NCBI RefSeq assembly: GCF_027912455.1
Contig: NZ_CP115446.1
Coordinates: forward strand, 2,007,501 to 2,071,500
Origin: Aurantiacibacter sp. MUD61
GTDB taxonomy: Bacteria; Pseudomonadota; Alphaproteobacteria; Sphingomonadales; Sphingomonadaceae
Direction: 5' to 3'
DNA length: 64,000 bases
The translations under genes and the position numbers were made by a program. This document shows positions 18,036-26,413 of this stretch, in pieces. Numbering within the stretch: the stretch's first letter is position 1; each line of letters opens with the position of its first letter. The notes beneath the pieces were generated by a model. The model searched no databases. It was given only the letters and a program-made list of their open reading frames with translations, and had not been told where the DNA came from.

Positions 18036-18082
18036 GGGCCTGCATAGACGCGGCGCGACACAATTTTACAGTTGGAGAGGAG

Positions 18083-18118
18083 GGCCCCGTTCGGTTTATG
18101 CCGGACGGGGCCTTTTTC
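18083..18118 (+). terminator. Intrinsic terminator of pckA
   Basis: GGCCCCGTTCGG (18083-18094) pairs with CCGGACGGGGCC (18101-18112) around TTTATG, with one G-U pair, and is followed by TTTTTC. It lies 47 bp after the pckA stop and ahead of the next plus-strand gene. Confidence 0.92.
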
Positions 18119-18182
18119 TTGCAACTTTCATCCGCTAGCCTTGTTCTGTTTTCGGATACGCAATTGCACAGGAGAGAGTACG

Positions 18183-18503
18183 ATGAGCATTTTCGACCAG
18201 ATCAAGAACATGGCCCACAACCACCCGACGGTTAAAAACATGGCGGACAAGCTGGGCATCGATCAGGAAACCGCAGAAAAGGCCATCGCCGCGCTCACCG
18301 AAGGCCATCAGGCCGAAGGCGACACGGTGGATGTTGCTGCCGACAAGAGCGGCATCGACAAGGGGATTTTGAGCCAGGTTATGGAGCATGTCGGTGGTGA
18401 AGGATCGCTCAACGGCTTCATGCAGATGCTGGACAAGGATCACGATGGCAATCCGCTGAACGATGTTGCCGGCATGGCGGGCAAACTGTTCGGGAAGAAC
18501 TAA
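18183..18503 (+). CDS. DUF937-like small protein with an EF-hand-like loop
   Basis: The protein has 106 residues, is predicted helical and soluble, and has no signal peptide. The C-terminal segment LDKDHDGNPLNDVAGM resembles the calcium-loop-like motif found near the end of DUF937/YidB-type proteins. A GGAGAGAG site precedes the ATG at 18183. It is followed after only 3 bp by a second DUF937-type gene, so the two are an operon and probably functionally linked. The molecular role of the family is unknown; the calcium-binding idea is inference from the DxDxDG-like spacing. Confidence 0.75.
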   Translation: MSIFDQIKNMAHNHPTVKNMADKLGIDQETAEKAIAALTEGHQAEGDTVDVAADKSGIDKGILSQVMEHVGGEGSLNGFMQMLDKDHDGNPLNDVAGMAGKLFGKN

Positions 18504-18506
18504 GCC

Positions 18507-19010
18507 ATGAGCCTTGCACAGATCCTGCAGCAGACCGGCGTCATCGATAGCATGGCGCGTGAACTCAATATCGATGAACAAACCGCGCGTGCTGGCGCCG
18601 GCGCGCTATTGCCCGCAATCGTCGCCGGGATGGGGCGCAGCTCGACTTCGGGCGGCGGCTCCGATCCGCTCGGAGGATTGGGCGGTCTGGCAGGAGCTGT
18701 GCTGGGCGGTTCTGGTGGAGGGGGCGGCCTACTCGACATGGTGCTGGGCCAGCAGCCTACGCCAACGCAGCCGGGTAACGACATTCTCGGCAACATCTTC
18801 GGTTCGAAAGATGTGAGCCGGTCGGTGGCAGGCGAAGTCGCGGCGGTCACCGGGCTCGATGAAGGTCTGCTGAAACGCATGCTTCCCATCCTCGCGATGG
18901 CGGTCGTCGGATATATGACCCGGCAGGCGAGCGAAGGCGCTCCCGCTTCCCAGAGTGGCGGGCTTGGCGGCATCCTCGGTTCGATCGTCGGCGGTCTCGC
19001 CCGGCGATAG
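18507..19010 (+). CDS. DUF937 domain protein
   Basis: The protein has 167 residues. The N-terminal helical region (MSLAQILQQTGVIDSMARELNIDEQTARAG) resembles the repeat unit of DUF937. A long Gly-rich low-complexity linker (about residues 48-75) follows, then a second helical unit (DVSRSVAGEVAAVTGL) and a hydrophobic Gly-rich C-terminus. It is translated just after the preceding DUF937-like gene. Function unknown. The Gly/Ala-rich tail could be membrane-associated. Confidence 0.78.
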   Translation: MSLAQILQQTGVIDSMARELNIDEQTARAGAGALLPAIVAGMGRSSTSGGGSDPLGGLGGLAGAVLGGSGGGGGLLDMVLGQQPTPTQPGNDILGNIFGSKDVSRSVAGEVAAVTGLDEGLLKRMLPILAMAVVGYMTRQASEGAPASQSGGLGGILGSIVGGLARR

Positions 19011-19052
19011 GGCTTCATCCGGCAGACAGTCGGACCGTGCGAAGGGGCGGCT

Positions 19053-19949
19053 ATGACAAACTGGTTCAAGCATGTGTCCGCTCCCGCAGCGCTGGTGGCA
19101 GCTTTCGCCATGGGGGCCTGTGCGCCGCTGGCTGCGCAGACCGAACCCGTTGCTGCCACTCCCGCCGCGGTCGCAGAACAGGCCGTGCCTGCGGATCCGA
19201 TCGAGTTGGGCATTGAGGTGGTCGCCGAATATCCGCACGATGCCGCCGCATTTACGCAGGGCCTGCTGTGGCACGACGGGTATTTGTATGAGAGCACCGG
19301 GCGGCTCGGCACGTCGCAAGTCCGCAAGGTCGATCTCGAGACCGGCAACGTCCTTGCGGCGAGCGACATTCCGGCCGACCAATTTGGCGAAGGGCTGACC
19401 GCTTGGAACGATCAGCTTGTCAGCCTGACCTGGACGCATGGCATCGTCCACCGCTGGAACATCGCCGATCTGTCACTGATAGAAAGCACGGATGGCTTCC
19501 CTTACGAATTCTGGGGCCTGACGACGCTGGGTGATCAGCTCGTCTTTTCCGATGGCTCTTCTACCCTGCGCTTCGTCAATGCCGAGACCTTCGCGGTCGA
19601 ACGCGAATTGGACGTGGAGTTTTTCGGCGAGCCCCTGGAAGATATCAACGAGCTGGAAGTGATGGGCGGGCTGATCTGGGCGAATGTCTGGTTCACGCGC
19701 TACATCGCCGGCATCGACCCGGAGACCGGACAAGTCGTGCAATGGGCAAATCTGCGCGAAATCACCGATCGCATCACCATGTCAGAGCAGGGCGCTGTCC
19801 TGAACGGCATCGCCTACGATGAGGACAACGATCGCCTGTTCGTGACCGGCAAATTATGGCCGAGCCTGTTCGAAATCAGGCTGGTTCCGCTATCGCAAAT
19901 CGGCGAAGTTATTGCCGAAAGTGAGGACGGCGAAATCGCGCTCCCGTAA
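19053..19949 (+). CDS. Secreted glutaminyl-peptide cyclotransferase (plant/bacterial beta-propeller type)
   Basis: The enzyme converts N-terminal Gln of peptides to pyroglutamate. The 298-residue protein has an N-terminal export signal (about residues 8-28). It contains a Cys (Cys23, GAC) that could be a lipobox, although the context is weak. The mature part matches the glutamine cyclotransferase family: PHDAAAFTQGLLW, YLYESTGRLGTSQVRKVDL, FGEGLTAW and INELEVMGGLIWANVW. It is preceded by DUF937 genes and converges with the DUF885 gene 8 bp away. Periplasmic or outer-membrane location is inferred. Confidence 0.88.
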   Translation: MTNWFKHVSAPAALVAAFAMGACAPLAAQTEPVAATPAAVAEQAVPADPIELGIEVVAEYPHDAAAFTQGLLWHDGYLYESTGRLGTSQVRKVDLETGNVLAASDIPADQFGEGLTAWNDQLVSLTWTHGIVHRWNIADLSLIESTDGFPYEFWGLTTLGDQLVFSDGSSTLRFVNAETFAVERELDVEFFGEPLEDINELEVMGGLIWANVWFTRYIAGIDPETGQVVQWANLREITDRITMSEQGAVLNGIAYDEDNDRLFVTGKLWPSLFEIRLVPLSQIGEVIAESEDGEIALP

Positions 19950-19957
19950 CACCGGCT

Positions 19958-21817
19958 TTAGCTGCCTGCGCTCCGCACATAGCGCTCCACATTGGCAGCA
20001 AGCACATCGAGCGGTGCGTTGCCGCCTTCGACCACTGCCATGTTGAAATCGCGCAAGTCATAGGCTCCGCCAAGAGCCGCGCGCGCCATTTCGCGTTGGC
20101 GCAGGATTTCTAGCTTGCCGACCATGTAACCGGTCGCCTGACCCGGCCAGCTGCAATAGCGGTCGATCTCATTGGTCGTTTCGGCCACGCCCACGCCGCT
20201 ATTGGTATGGAAATAGTCGATCGCCTGCTGGCGACCCCAACCCTGCGCATGCAGGCCCGTGTCCACGACCAGCCGGATCGCGCGGTAAGCCGCTGCCTGA
20301 TGATAGCCCAGCCGCCAAGCCGGATTGTCGCTGTAAGCGCCCATCTCGTCGCCCAATTGCTCGGCATAAAGCGCCCAGCCTTCGCTGAATGCGTTGAAGG
20401 CGAGGATCGCACGGATCAGCGGTAGCTGGTTCGAATATTCGCCTTCCCACACATGGCCGGGAATGGCTTCATGATGGGTGAGAGTGACCAGATCATATGT
20501 GCGGTGCAGATCGGTATCGCGCAGATTGATCCAGAAGGTGCCGGGGCGCGAGCCGTCGACGGCAGGTGCGCCGCCATAGGCTGTGGGAGCACCCAGTTCC
20601 TCATTGGGCGGAATGCGCTTCACCTGTACCGCGGGGTCGACAACGCGGGCAAAGGCGCGCGGCATTTCACCGCGGATCCATTCGATGCGGTCTTCAAGGA
20701 AGCTGATGATTTCCGCGCGGCCGGCATCGCCCTCTGCAAATTTGAAGCGGTCATCCTGCGATAGTTGGATCATACGCTGACCGGGGTTGCCCTCGGTATA
20801 GCCAAGATCGCGGAGGATCGGGTCCATTTCGGAATGGATGTCTGCCAGGGTATCCATGCCCAGCTGATGGATTTCTGCAGGCGACATATTGGTGGTGGTG
20901 CTGGATTTGAGGCTCCAGCGATACCACTCGTCGCCCTCCGGCTGCGCATCCATGCCCGGCGCGCTGCCCGCCATGCCGCGCTGGAGGCGCAATTCGGCGA
21001 GCTGGCGTTCCAGCGCTGCGGCGACATCGGTCGTAACGATGGCATTGGCGCGGTCCTGCCAGCTTCCGGCGATCCCTTCCTCAGCCGTCCGGCGGACGAG
21101 GGATTCGACCAGAGAGCCCCCCTGCATCGCGTCTGTCAGCTGGCGCTGCATTTGATCGAGCGCGCGGTCGAGCAGGAAGTCGGGCGGCACAACGCCCATT
21201 TCGCGGCCCGCCTGCATCCGCTCGAGCTCACCTTGAAGCACGCCCGGATATTCTTCGAGCCGCGCGATATAGGCTTCCGCATCGGCCTCGTCGCGGATCG
21301 GATGGTCGCTATCGAGCGCACGGGGAAGGTCGATATAGGCACCGACATTCTGGATCACCGGATAGGGCGCGGTGCGCCAGCTGCCTACGGGAATATCGCC
21401 ATAGGGAAGTGCGAGGCCCTCCAGCGCGGTTTCATAGGCGCTCTCGACGACTTCGAAGCTGGTGCGTGTCGCCGGATCGAGCCCGCCTTTCGGGAAGGCA
21501 CGGGCACGTTCCAGATCGGCGGCAAGCGTCGCCGCCTTCGCATTTTGCCCAGCTTGCGAGGCATCACCCAACTGGCTACGCAGCGCAGCGTGCTCACCAG
21601 TATCGACGCCAAGGCTGCTGGCCCGCAAAGGCTCGTGGCGCAGCAGGTTCCATGCAAAATCGTCGAGCAGTGCCTGCCCGGCGGCCTCTCCAGCTGCGGG
21701 AGTGGTCCCGGCAATCGTGCCAGTGGCACATCCGGGAAGCACGGTGAGGGCAGTGGAAGCGCCCAGCGCCCCTATGAACTGGCGGCGGGAAAGCGAAGCG
21801 TCGATGGGATTTTTCAT
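19958..21817 (-). CDS. DUF885 family protein, Tat-exported
   Basis: The protein has 619 residues. It starts with a twin-arginine signal (SRRQFIGALGAS, residues 10-21) ending in a lipobox-like PGCA, so a folded protein is probably exported and may be lipid-anchored. The start at 21817 places the RR pair at the normal distance; a TTG at 21853 would add 12 residues. The body carries the family's HEAIPGH and FSEGWALYAEQL motifs, reminiscent of gluzincin metallopeptidases (HExxH-like pattern with a downstream Glu). Peptidase activity is inferred from this. It converges with the cyclotransferase gene. Confidence 0.88.
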   Translation of the reverse strand: MKNPIDASLSRRQFIGALGASTALTVLPGCATGTIAGTTPAAGEAAGQALLDDFAWNLLRHEPLRASSLGVDTGEHAALRSQLGDASQAGQNAKAATLAADLERARAFPKGGLDPATRTSFEVVESAYETALEGLALPYGDIPVGSWRTAPYPVIQNVGAYIDLPRALDSDHPIRDEADAEAYIARLEEYPGVLQGELERMQAGREMGVVPPDFLLDRALDQMQRQLTDAMQGGSLVESLVRRTAEEGIAGSWQDRANAIVTTDVAAALERQLAELRLQRGMAGSAPGMDAQPEGDEWYRWSLKSSTTTNMSPAEIHQLGMDTLADIHSEMDPILRDLGYTEGNPGQRMIQLSQDDRFKFAEGDAGRAEIISFLEDRIEWIRGEMPRAFARVVDPAVQVKRIPPNEELGAPTAYGGAPAVDGSRPGTFWINLRDTDLHRTYDLVTLTHHEAIPGHVWEGEYSNQLPLIRAILAFNAFSEGWALYAEQLGDEMGAYSDNPAWRLGYHQAAAYRAIRLVVDTGLHAQGWGRQQAIDYFHTNSGVGVAETTNEIDRYCSWPGQATGYMVGKLEILRQREMARAALGGAYDLRDFNMAVVEGGNAPLDVLAANVERYVRSAGS

Positions 21818-21879
21818 GGGGCAATTGGTCGCGCAAGCAAGTGCTTCCGTCAAGCCATAGCAAAGGCTAGGGAAAGCCC

Positions 21880-22086
21880 ATGTTCGATATCGTCATGTCC
21901 GTCATCGTTTTGGCAGCCGTCGCGCTGGTGGCAGGAGCCGTAGCCTTGCTGCGCCGGGGCAATCGCAAGCAGGGCATGCTGATGCTGCTGCTGGCCGGAG
22001 TGATGGTGGCGAATGTGGCGATCTGGTTGATCCCGACGGCAAGCGGCGACACCCTTGCGGATGCCGCCGCCAGCTCCGGCGATTAG
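21880..22086 (+). CDS. Small two-helix membrane protein
   Basis: The protein has 68 residues with two hydrophobic helices (about 5-25 and 32-52) separated by a basic turn (LLRRGNRKQG), and a small polar tail. An AGGGAAAG site lies upstream of ATG 21880. It stands alone between the divergent DUF885 gene and the convergent TonB gene. I recognise no family. The good start and typical composition support it as real. Confidence 0.6.
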   Translation: MFDIVMSVIVLAAVALVAGAVALLRRGNRKQGMLMLLLAGVMVANVAIWLIPTASGDTLADAAASSGD

Positions 22087-22142
22087 GCCTGTCGGTCCGG
22101 ACGACCCGTTCGCGGAGCTTCGGGTAGGCCGTTGGAGAGAGC

Positions 22143-22832
22143 CTATTCCGGGATCTGCCAGGTCACGACGCCTGTGTAGGTGCCCACCACTTCCTCGCCG
22201 CGATTATTGGTCGCCGGATTGAAGCGCGCGCGGCGCTCGATCAGGCTGCAGGTCGAACGGTCGAGCGAGCTGTGACCAGTGCTCGAAGTGATTTCGCAGG
22301 CATCGACGCGGCCATCGCTGCCGATGACGAGACGGTAGCGCGCCGTCCCCTCATTCCCACGCCGCAGATCGCGCCCCGAATAATCATTCGCGGTGATCCA
22401 GCTGCTCATATTGTTGCGCGGCACCGGAGCTGCGGGCGTGAATGCAGGCGGCGGTGGCGGCGGGGACTCCGCCACAACCGGGGCTCTGACCGGCGGATCG
22501 ACCGGAACGCGCGTGGTGATCGGCGGCAATGTGAAGTCCGGCTCCGTCACCTGAACCGGGTTGTTGGAGGGGATCTCGATCGGCGGCATGGGGGCTGCCG
22601 GCGGAGTGCTGGGCACCACCGCATCTGTCGGTACCGGCTCAGGCGTCGGCGGGGGTGGTGGCGGATCGATCGGGATGAGCACCCCTTCCACGCCGTCATC
22701 CTTATCGACGATCGCCGTCGTGACAGCGAGACCGGCGACAAGACCGAACCCGATCAGGGCGTGGATACCAATTACCGAGGCGGCGGCTTTTGCGCGCTCT
22801 GCCGGGGAAACGGTTGCGTTTGCATAAGACAT
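22143..22832 (-). CDS. TonB-family energy transducer
   Basis: TonB couples the ExbB/ExbD proton motor to outer-membrane receptors. The 229-residue protein has a single N-terminal membrane helix (about residues 20-42), a long Pro-rich periplasmic linker (about 55-150, PPPPPPTPEPVP repeats) and a C-terminal TonB domain beginning near RDLRRGNEGTARYRLVIGSDGRV. The start at 22832 follows AGGAAGAGGAG; an upstream in-frame ATG at 22856 has no such site. No exbBD gene is adjacent. Two cysteines in the C-terminal domain could form a disulfide. Confidence 0.9.
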   Translation of the reverse strand: MSYANATVSPAERAKAAASVIGIHALIGFGLVAGLAVTTAIVDKDDGVEGVLIPIDPPPPPPTPEPVPTDAVVPSTPPAAPMPPIEIPSNNPVQVTEPDFTLPPITTRVPVDPPVRAPVVAESPPPPPPAFTPAAPVPRNNMSSWITANDYSGRDLRRGNEGTARYRLVIGSDGRVDACEITSSTGHSSLDRSTCSLIERRARFNPATNNRGEEVVGTYTGVVTWQIPE

Positions 22833-22965
22833 GAGGCTCTCCTCTTCCTGAGTCATGTTATACTATAACGTCACAAAAAAAGAGAGAAGTCAAGGCCATG
22901 CCACATTGGCTGCAATCGCGCGGGCAGACTAGGGCGGGCAACGCATGCCGCACGCAAAGCAAAAC

Positions 22966-22989
22966 GCGCTCCCGCCTTGGCAGGAGCGC
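22966..22989 (-). terminator. Intrinsic terminator of the alpha/beta-hydrolase gene
   Basis: GCGCTCCCGCC (22966-22976) and GGCAGGAGCGC (22979-22989) form an 11-bp stem. In minus-strand RNA all pairs hold (one U-G), while plus-strand RNA has a C-A mismatch, which favours the minus direction. GTTTTGCTTTG follows. Confidence 0.8.
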
Positions 22990-23021
22990 GCTTGGTTTCT
23001 ACGCCGTGATTGGCGAGACGA

Positions 23022-23678
23022 TCAGGTGATCGGGCAGCTCGGATCGAGGCGGAAGTCGAGGTAATTGTCGACCGACTTCATCAGCTCTTCCTGCTCGTTC
23101 TCGAAGAAGTGATTGGCGCGCGGAATCTCATCGTGGTGGATGGTGATGTGCTTCTGCGTACGGAGCTTGTCGACGAGCTTCTGCACGGCCTGCGGCTGCA
23201 CCACCGTGTCTGCCGTGCCCTGCACAAAAATGCCCGAAGCGGGGCAGGGCGCAAGGAAGCTGAAATCATACATGTTCGCCGGCGGCGCAATCGAGATGAA
23301 GCCGCGGATTTCCGGGCGACGCATCAGCAGCTGCATGCCGATCAGCGCGCCAAAGCTCACACCGGCAACCCAGGTCACCTGCGCTTCCGGGTGGATCTGC
23401 TGCACCCAGTCGAGCGCGCTTGCGGCATCGGAAAGCTCGCCAATGCCATTGTCAAAACTGCCCTGACTGCGGCCGACACCGCGGAAGTTGAAACGGAGCG
23501 TGGCGAAACCACGGTTGACGAAAGTCTTGTACAGCCGCTGCACAATCCGGTCATTCATGGTGCCGCCGCCCTGCGAATGCGGGTGCAGGATCATGGCGAC
23601 GGGCGCGCGCGGGCGCGGACCGGGAGAGAAACGACCTTCAAGACGGCCTTCGGGGCCGGGAAAAATGACGTGCGGCAT
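23022..23678 (-). CDS. Alpha/beta hydrolase
   Basis: The protein has 218 residues and a single alpha/beta-hydrolase domain. The likely nucleophile elbow is GVSFGAL, with Ser in the GxSxG position. The oxyanion region is HPHSQGGGTMNDRIV, and the catalytic His lies in PRANHFFENE near the C-terminus. Start at 23678 (MPHVIFPG) is preferred because the 14 extra residues of the longer frame lack homology. In other alphaproteobacteria a similar hydrolase sits beside cysteine desulfurase/SUF genes; here it diverges from one across 117 bp. Substrate unknown. Confidence 0.88.
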   Translation of the reverse strand: MPHVIFPGPEGRLEGRFSPGPRPRAPVAMILHPHSQGGGTMNDRIVQRLYKTFVNRGFATLRFNFRGVGRSQGSFDNGIGELSDAASALDWVQQIHPEAQVTWVAGVSFGALIGMQLLMRRPEIRGFISIAPPANMYDFSFLAPCPASGIFVQGTADTVVQPQAVQKLVDKLRTQKHITIHHDEIPRANHFFENEQEELMKSVDNYLDFRLDPSCPIT

Positions 23679-23795
23679 GGGCGGGTTGGGCCTTCGCAAG
23701 AATGGTTGAAGCGCGCGCACTGGCGCTGCGCAAGTGGGCGGCTATATAGGCATTATGCGCGAATTCGCAATCATTCTCGAAGGGTGCGTCCGTAT

Positions 23796-24860
23796 ATGAG
23801 CCGCATCTATCTGGACCACGCCGCCACCAGTCCGCTCCGCCCCGAAGCCAGGGCCGCCATGGAAGAGGGTTTTGCCATCTGGGCAAACCCGTCTTCGCCC
23901 CATGCGGAAGGGCGCAAAGCCAAGGCCGCGCTGGAGGATGCCCGCGAACGGTGCAAGGCCGCACTTGGCTGGGATGGCGAGCTGATTTTTACCAGCGGCG
24001 CGAGTGAGGCAGCGCGGATCGCTTTCGATAATGCTGATGTGATGCACGAGGCGGTGAGCGCGATTGAGCATGACGCTATCCACGGCTTCGTGAAAGAGCG
24101 CGCCGTTGCCGAAATTCCGGTAGGGAATGATGGCCAAGTCAACTTGACGTCCGTGGCACAAGAGGCCGGACCATCCGCCATTGCAGGCGAGGTGGTCGAG
24201 AACCGGTCACTCATTGCGGTTCAACACGTCAACTCCGAAACGGGCACAATGCAAAACATCGCGCAAGTTGCCGAGGTGGTTCACGGTTCCGGCGGTCTCC
24301 TTCTCGTCGATTGTGCGCAAAGTGCGGGCAAGATGGAGATTCCGAAAGAGGCGGACATGGTCATTGTGGGCGCTCACAAATTTGGCGGTCCAATCGGGAT
24401 TGGCGCATTGCTAGTCAAAGAATTCAATATGCTCACACCGTCCGGTGGGCATGAGCGCGGCTATCGGCGTGGGACGGAGAATATGCCTGCTGCGCTAGGA
24501 ATGGCAGCAGCTTTGGAGGCAGATCCCTGGCCGAATTTGGATTTCTCTCATATCAGCCGGTTTGGGGAGAGGTACGAAGAGCAGCAGCCTGCCACCGGGC
24601 AAAGTCATGCGCATCACATTCTTGCACTTGAGCATCCCACCATGTCCGCGCAGGCGCTCCTTATTCGCCTCGATGCGATGGGTTTTGCCGTTTCGGCAGG
24701 CAGCGCCTGTTCTTCGGGCACGCTCAAGAAGAGCCGTGTGCTCGATGCCTTCGGTGTGGATGACGATACCGCGAGCCGCACAATCCGCGTTTCTCTAGGC
24801 TGGAACACCACGCCAGAGGAGCTCGATGCCTTTGCGGAAGCGTGGAAGAGCCTGTCCTAG
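23796..24860 (+). CDS. Cysteine desulfurase, NifS/IscS class (first of two)
   Basis: This PLP enzyme takes sulfur from cysteine for Fe-S cluster or tRNA thiolation. The 354-residue protein begins YLDHAATSPLRPEA. It has the PLP Lys in GAHKFGGPIGIG and the persulfide Cys in SAGSACSSG. The ATG at 23796 starts right at the conserved N-terminus; a much longer open frame upstream is only the antisense of the hydrolase gene. It is about 40 residues shorter than E. coli IscS, mainly in the C-terminal half. A second desulfurase gene follows after a 115-bp repeat. Confidence 0.93.
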   Translation: MSRIYLDHAATSPLRPEARAAMEEGFAIWANPSSPHAEGRKAKAALEDARERCKAALGWDGELIFTSGASEAARIAFDNADVMHEAVSAIEHDAIHGFVKERAVAEIPVGNDGQVNLTSVAQEAGPSAIAGEVVENRSLIAVQHVNSETGTMQNIAQVAEVVHGSGGLLLVDCAQSAGKMEIPKEADMVIVGAHKFGGPIGIGALLVKEFNMLTPSGGHERGYRRGTENMPAALGMAAALEADPWPNLDFSHISRFGERYEEQQPATGQSHAHHILALEHPTMSAQALLIRLDAMGFAVSAGSACSSGTLKKSRVLDAFGVDDDTASRTIRVSLGWNTTPEELDAFAEAWKSLS

Positions 24861-24861
24861 A

Positions 24862-24976
24862 TCGTCATTGCGAGGAGCCGCCAGGCGACGTGGCAATCCA
24901 GCTCCCAGCACAAAGAATGTCGTGGACATCGGGACTGGATTGCATCCGACGGATCAGGTCCGGGGTCGCAATGACG
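24862..24976. repeat. CGTCATTGCGAGG-type palindromic intergenic repeat
   Basis: The element begins with CGTCATTGCGAGGAGCC and ends with the inverted GTCGCAATGACG. Inner inverted segments are GGCAATCCAG and CTGGATTGC. This nested dyad is the architecture of short palindromic repeats widely dispersed in alphaproteobacterial genomes. It fills nearly the whole gap between the two desulfurase genes. Confidence 0.8.
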
Positions 24977-25001
24977 GGGAGAGGGTATTAAGGGGCTTCA
25001 C

Positions 25002-26072
25002 ATGATCTATCTTGACAACCAGGCGACGACGCCGCTGGCGCCCGAAGCGCGCGATGCGATGCTGCAATGGCTGGACGGGCCTGATGGGTCGGGCTTTGCC
25101 AATCCGCATTCGCCGCACCGCATGGGACGGCAGGCGGCGGCTGCGATCGAGCTGGCGCGCGAGCAGGTGGCTGGCCTGCTGCCACCGGGCGGAACCGTCC
25201 ATTTCACCGGCAGTGCGTGCGAGGCGATCAATCTGGCTATGCGCGGCGCACCGGGTGACGGACCGATTTCGGTCAGCGCTATCGAGCACGCAGCCGTGTG
25301 GGACACAGCGAGAGCGCTTGGCAAACGTCACGTCCTGAATGTCGCCGCCAATGGCCAGTGCAACACCAATCAGGATGTGCCTCAAGGCACCAAGCTGGTC
25401 TGCGTGATGCAGGTGAACAATGAAATCGGCACGATCCAGCCGACGGTCGAATGGCACCGCAAGGCTAGGTCAGAAAACGCGCTTTTCCTGTGCGATGCGG
25501 TGCAAAGCTACGGCAAGATGGAAGTCACCGGCGCGGATATGATCGCCATTTCGGCTCACAAGATTTACGGGCCGAAAGGCATCGGCGCGCTTTGGGTGCG
25601 AAACGGGTTGGAACTCGATCCGCAGATCACCGGCGGGCTGCAAGAAGGGGTGCGCTCGGGAACGCTGTCTACCGCTCTGGTCGCAGGCTTCGGGGCAGCG
25701 GCTGCCGAGGCAAAGGACCGGATGGAACAGGATGCCGAGCATGCCGAGGAACTCTGGCAAGTGGCCCGCGACATGTTCCAGGACAATTGGGCGCTCAATG
25801 GCGATGAAGACACGCGGCTGCACAGCAATCTGAACATCCGGCGCAAGGGCCTCGATGTGAGCCGCTTGATGAGCGATTGCCGCAATGTGATGTTTTCCGC
25901 AGGCTCGGCATGCGCCAGCGGATCGGGCAAGCCCAGCCATGTGCTGAAAGCCATTGGCCTCTCCGATGAACAGGCGAAATCCTCTATCCGCATCGGCTGG
26001 GGCCGCTATACGACGCGCAGCGAGCTGGAGGATGGTGTGCAGCAAATTCTCGATGCGGCGAACGCCCAGTGA
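25002..26072 (+). CDS. Cysteine desulfurase, NifS/IscS class (second of two)
   Basis: The protein has 356 residues. It begins YLDNQATTPLAPEA, with the PLP Lys in SAHKIYGPKGIGAL, the cofactor-site motif MQVNNEIGTIQP and the persulfide Cys in SAGSACASGSG followed by KPSHVL. It is a diverged paralogue of the gene upstream. Its stop overlaps the GTG start of the ferredoxin gene by 4 bp, which points to a dedicated desulfurase-ferredoxin pair for Fe-S assembly. The IscU/SufBCD scaffold genes are outside the window. Confidence 0.94.
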   Translation: MIYLDNQATTPLAPEARDAMLQWLDGPDGSGFANPHSPHRMGRQAAAAIELAREQVAGLLPPGGTVHFTGSACEAINLAMRGAPGDGPISVSAIEHAAVWDTARALGKRHVLNVAANGQCNTNQDVPQGTKLVCVMQVNNEIGTIQPTVEWHRKARSENALFLCDAVQSYGKMEVTGADMIAISAHKIYGPKGIGALWVRNGLELDPQITGGLQEGVRSGTLSTALVAGFGAAAAEAKDRMEQDAEHAEELWQVARDMFQDNWALNGDEDTRLHSNLNIRRKGLDVSRLMSDCRNVMFSAGSACASGSGKPSHVLKAIGLSDEQAKSSIRIGWGRYTTRSELEDGVQQILDAANAQ

Positions 26073-26398
26073 AAGTGACATTCATCACCCGCGACGGCGA
26101 CAAGGTCCAGGCGGAAGCTTCGGCTGGCGACCGGCTCCTCGAAGTCGGGCAGGCGGCGGGCATGCCGCTCGAAGGAACCTGCGAAGGCCAGATGGCCTGT
26201 TCGACCTGCCATGTCATCGTGGCGCGCGATTGGTTCGGCAAATTGCCCGAGGCGGTGGAGGAAGAAGAGGACATGCTCGATCTCGCCTCCGATGTGCAGG
26301 CCACCAGCCGCCTGTCCTGCCAGATCGTGCTGACCGAGGAACTGGACGGGCTGACCATCCAAATCCCCGATGACAGCGTGAATGCGCAGGGCTTTTAG
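26069..26398 (+). CDS. [2Fe-2S] ferredoxin, adrenodoxin/Fdx type
   Basis: The product has 109 residues with the adrenodoxin-type cluster ligands in CEGQMACSTC and the fourth Cys in RLSCQIVL. It probably donates electrons during Fe-S cluster assembly, as Fdx does in isc operons, or to a P450. It starts at GTG overlapping the desulfurase stop by 4 bp, which favours the assembly role. The next gene, a sodium channel, begins 15 bp later and may be co-transcribed. Confidence 0.93.
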   Translation: MKVTFITRDGDKVQAEASAGDRLLEVGQAAGMPLEGTCEGQMACSTCHVIVARDWFGKLPEAVEEEEDMLDLASDVQATSRLSCQIVLTEELDGLTIQIPDDSVNAQGF

Positions 26399-26413
26399 GG
26401 AAGGAATGTCGCC

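Noticed and set aside
20765..21943. Plus-strand frame of about 392 codons over the DUF885 gene
   Set aside because: Antisense to the Tat-exported protein; composition is that of a shadow frame.
23010..23795. N-terminal extension of the first cysteine desulfurase
   Set aside because: The frame is open, but the extension is antisense to the hydrolase gene, and the conserved N-terminus begins at 23796.
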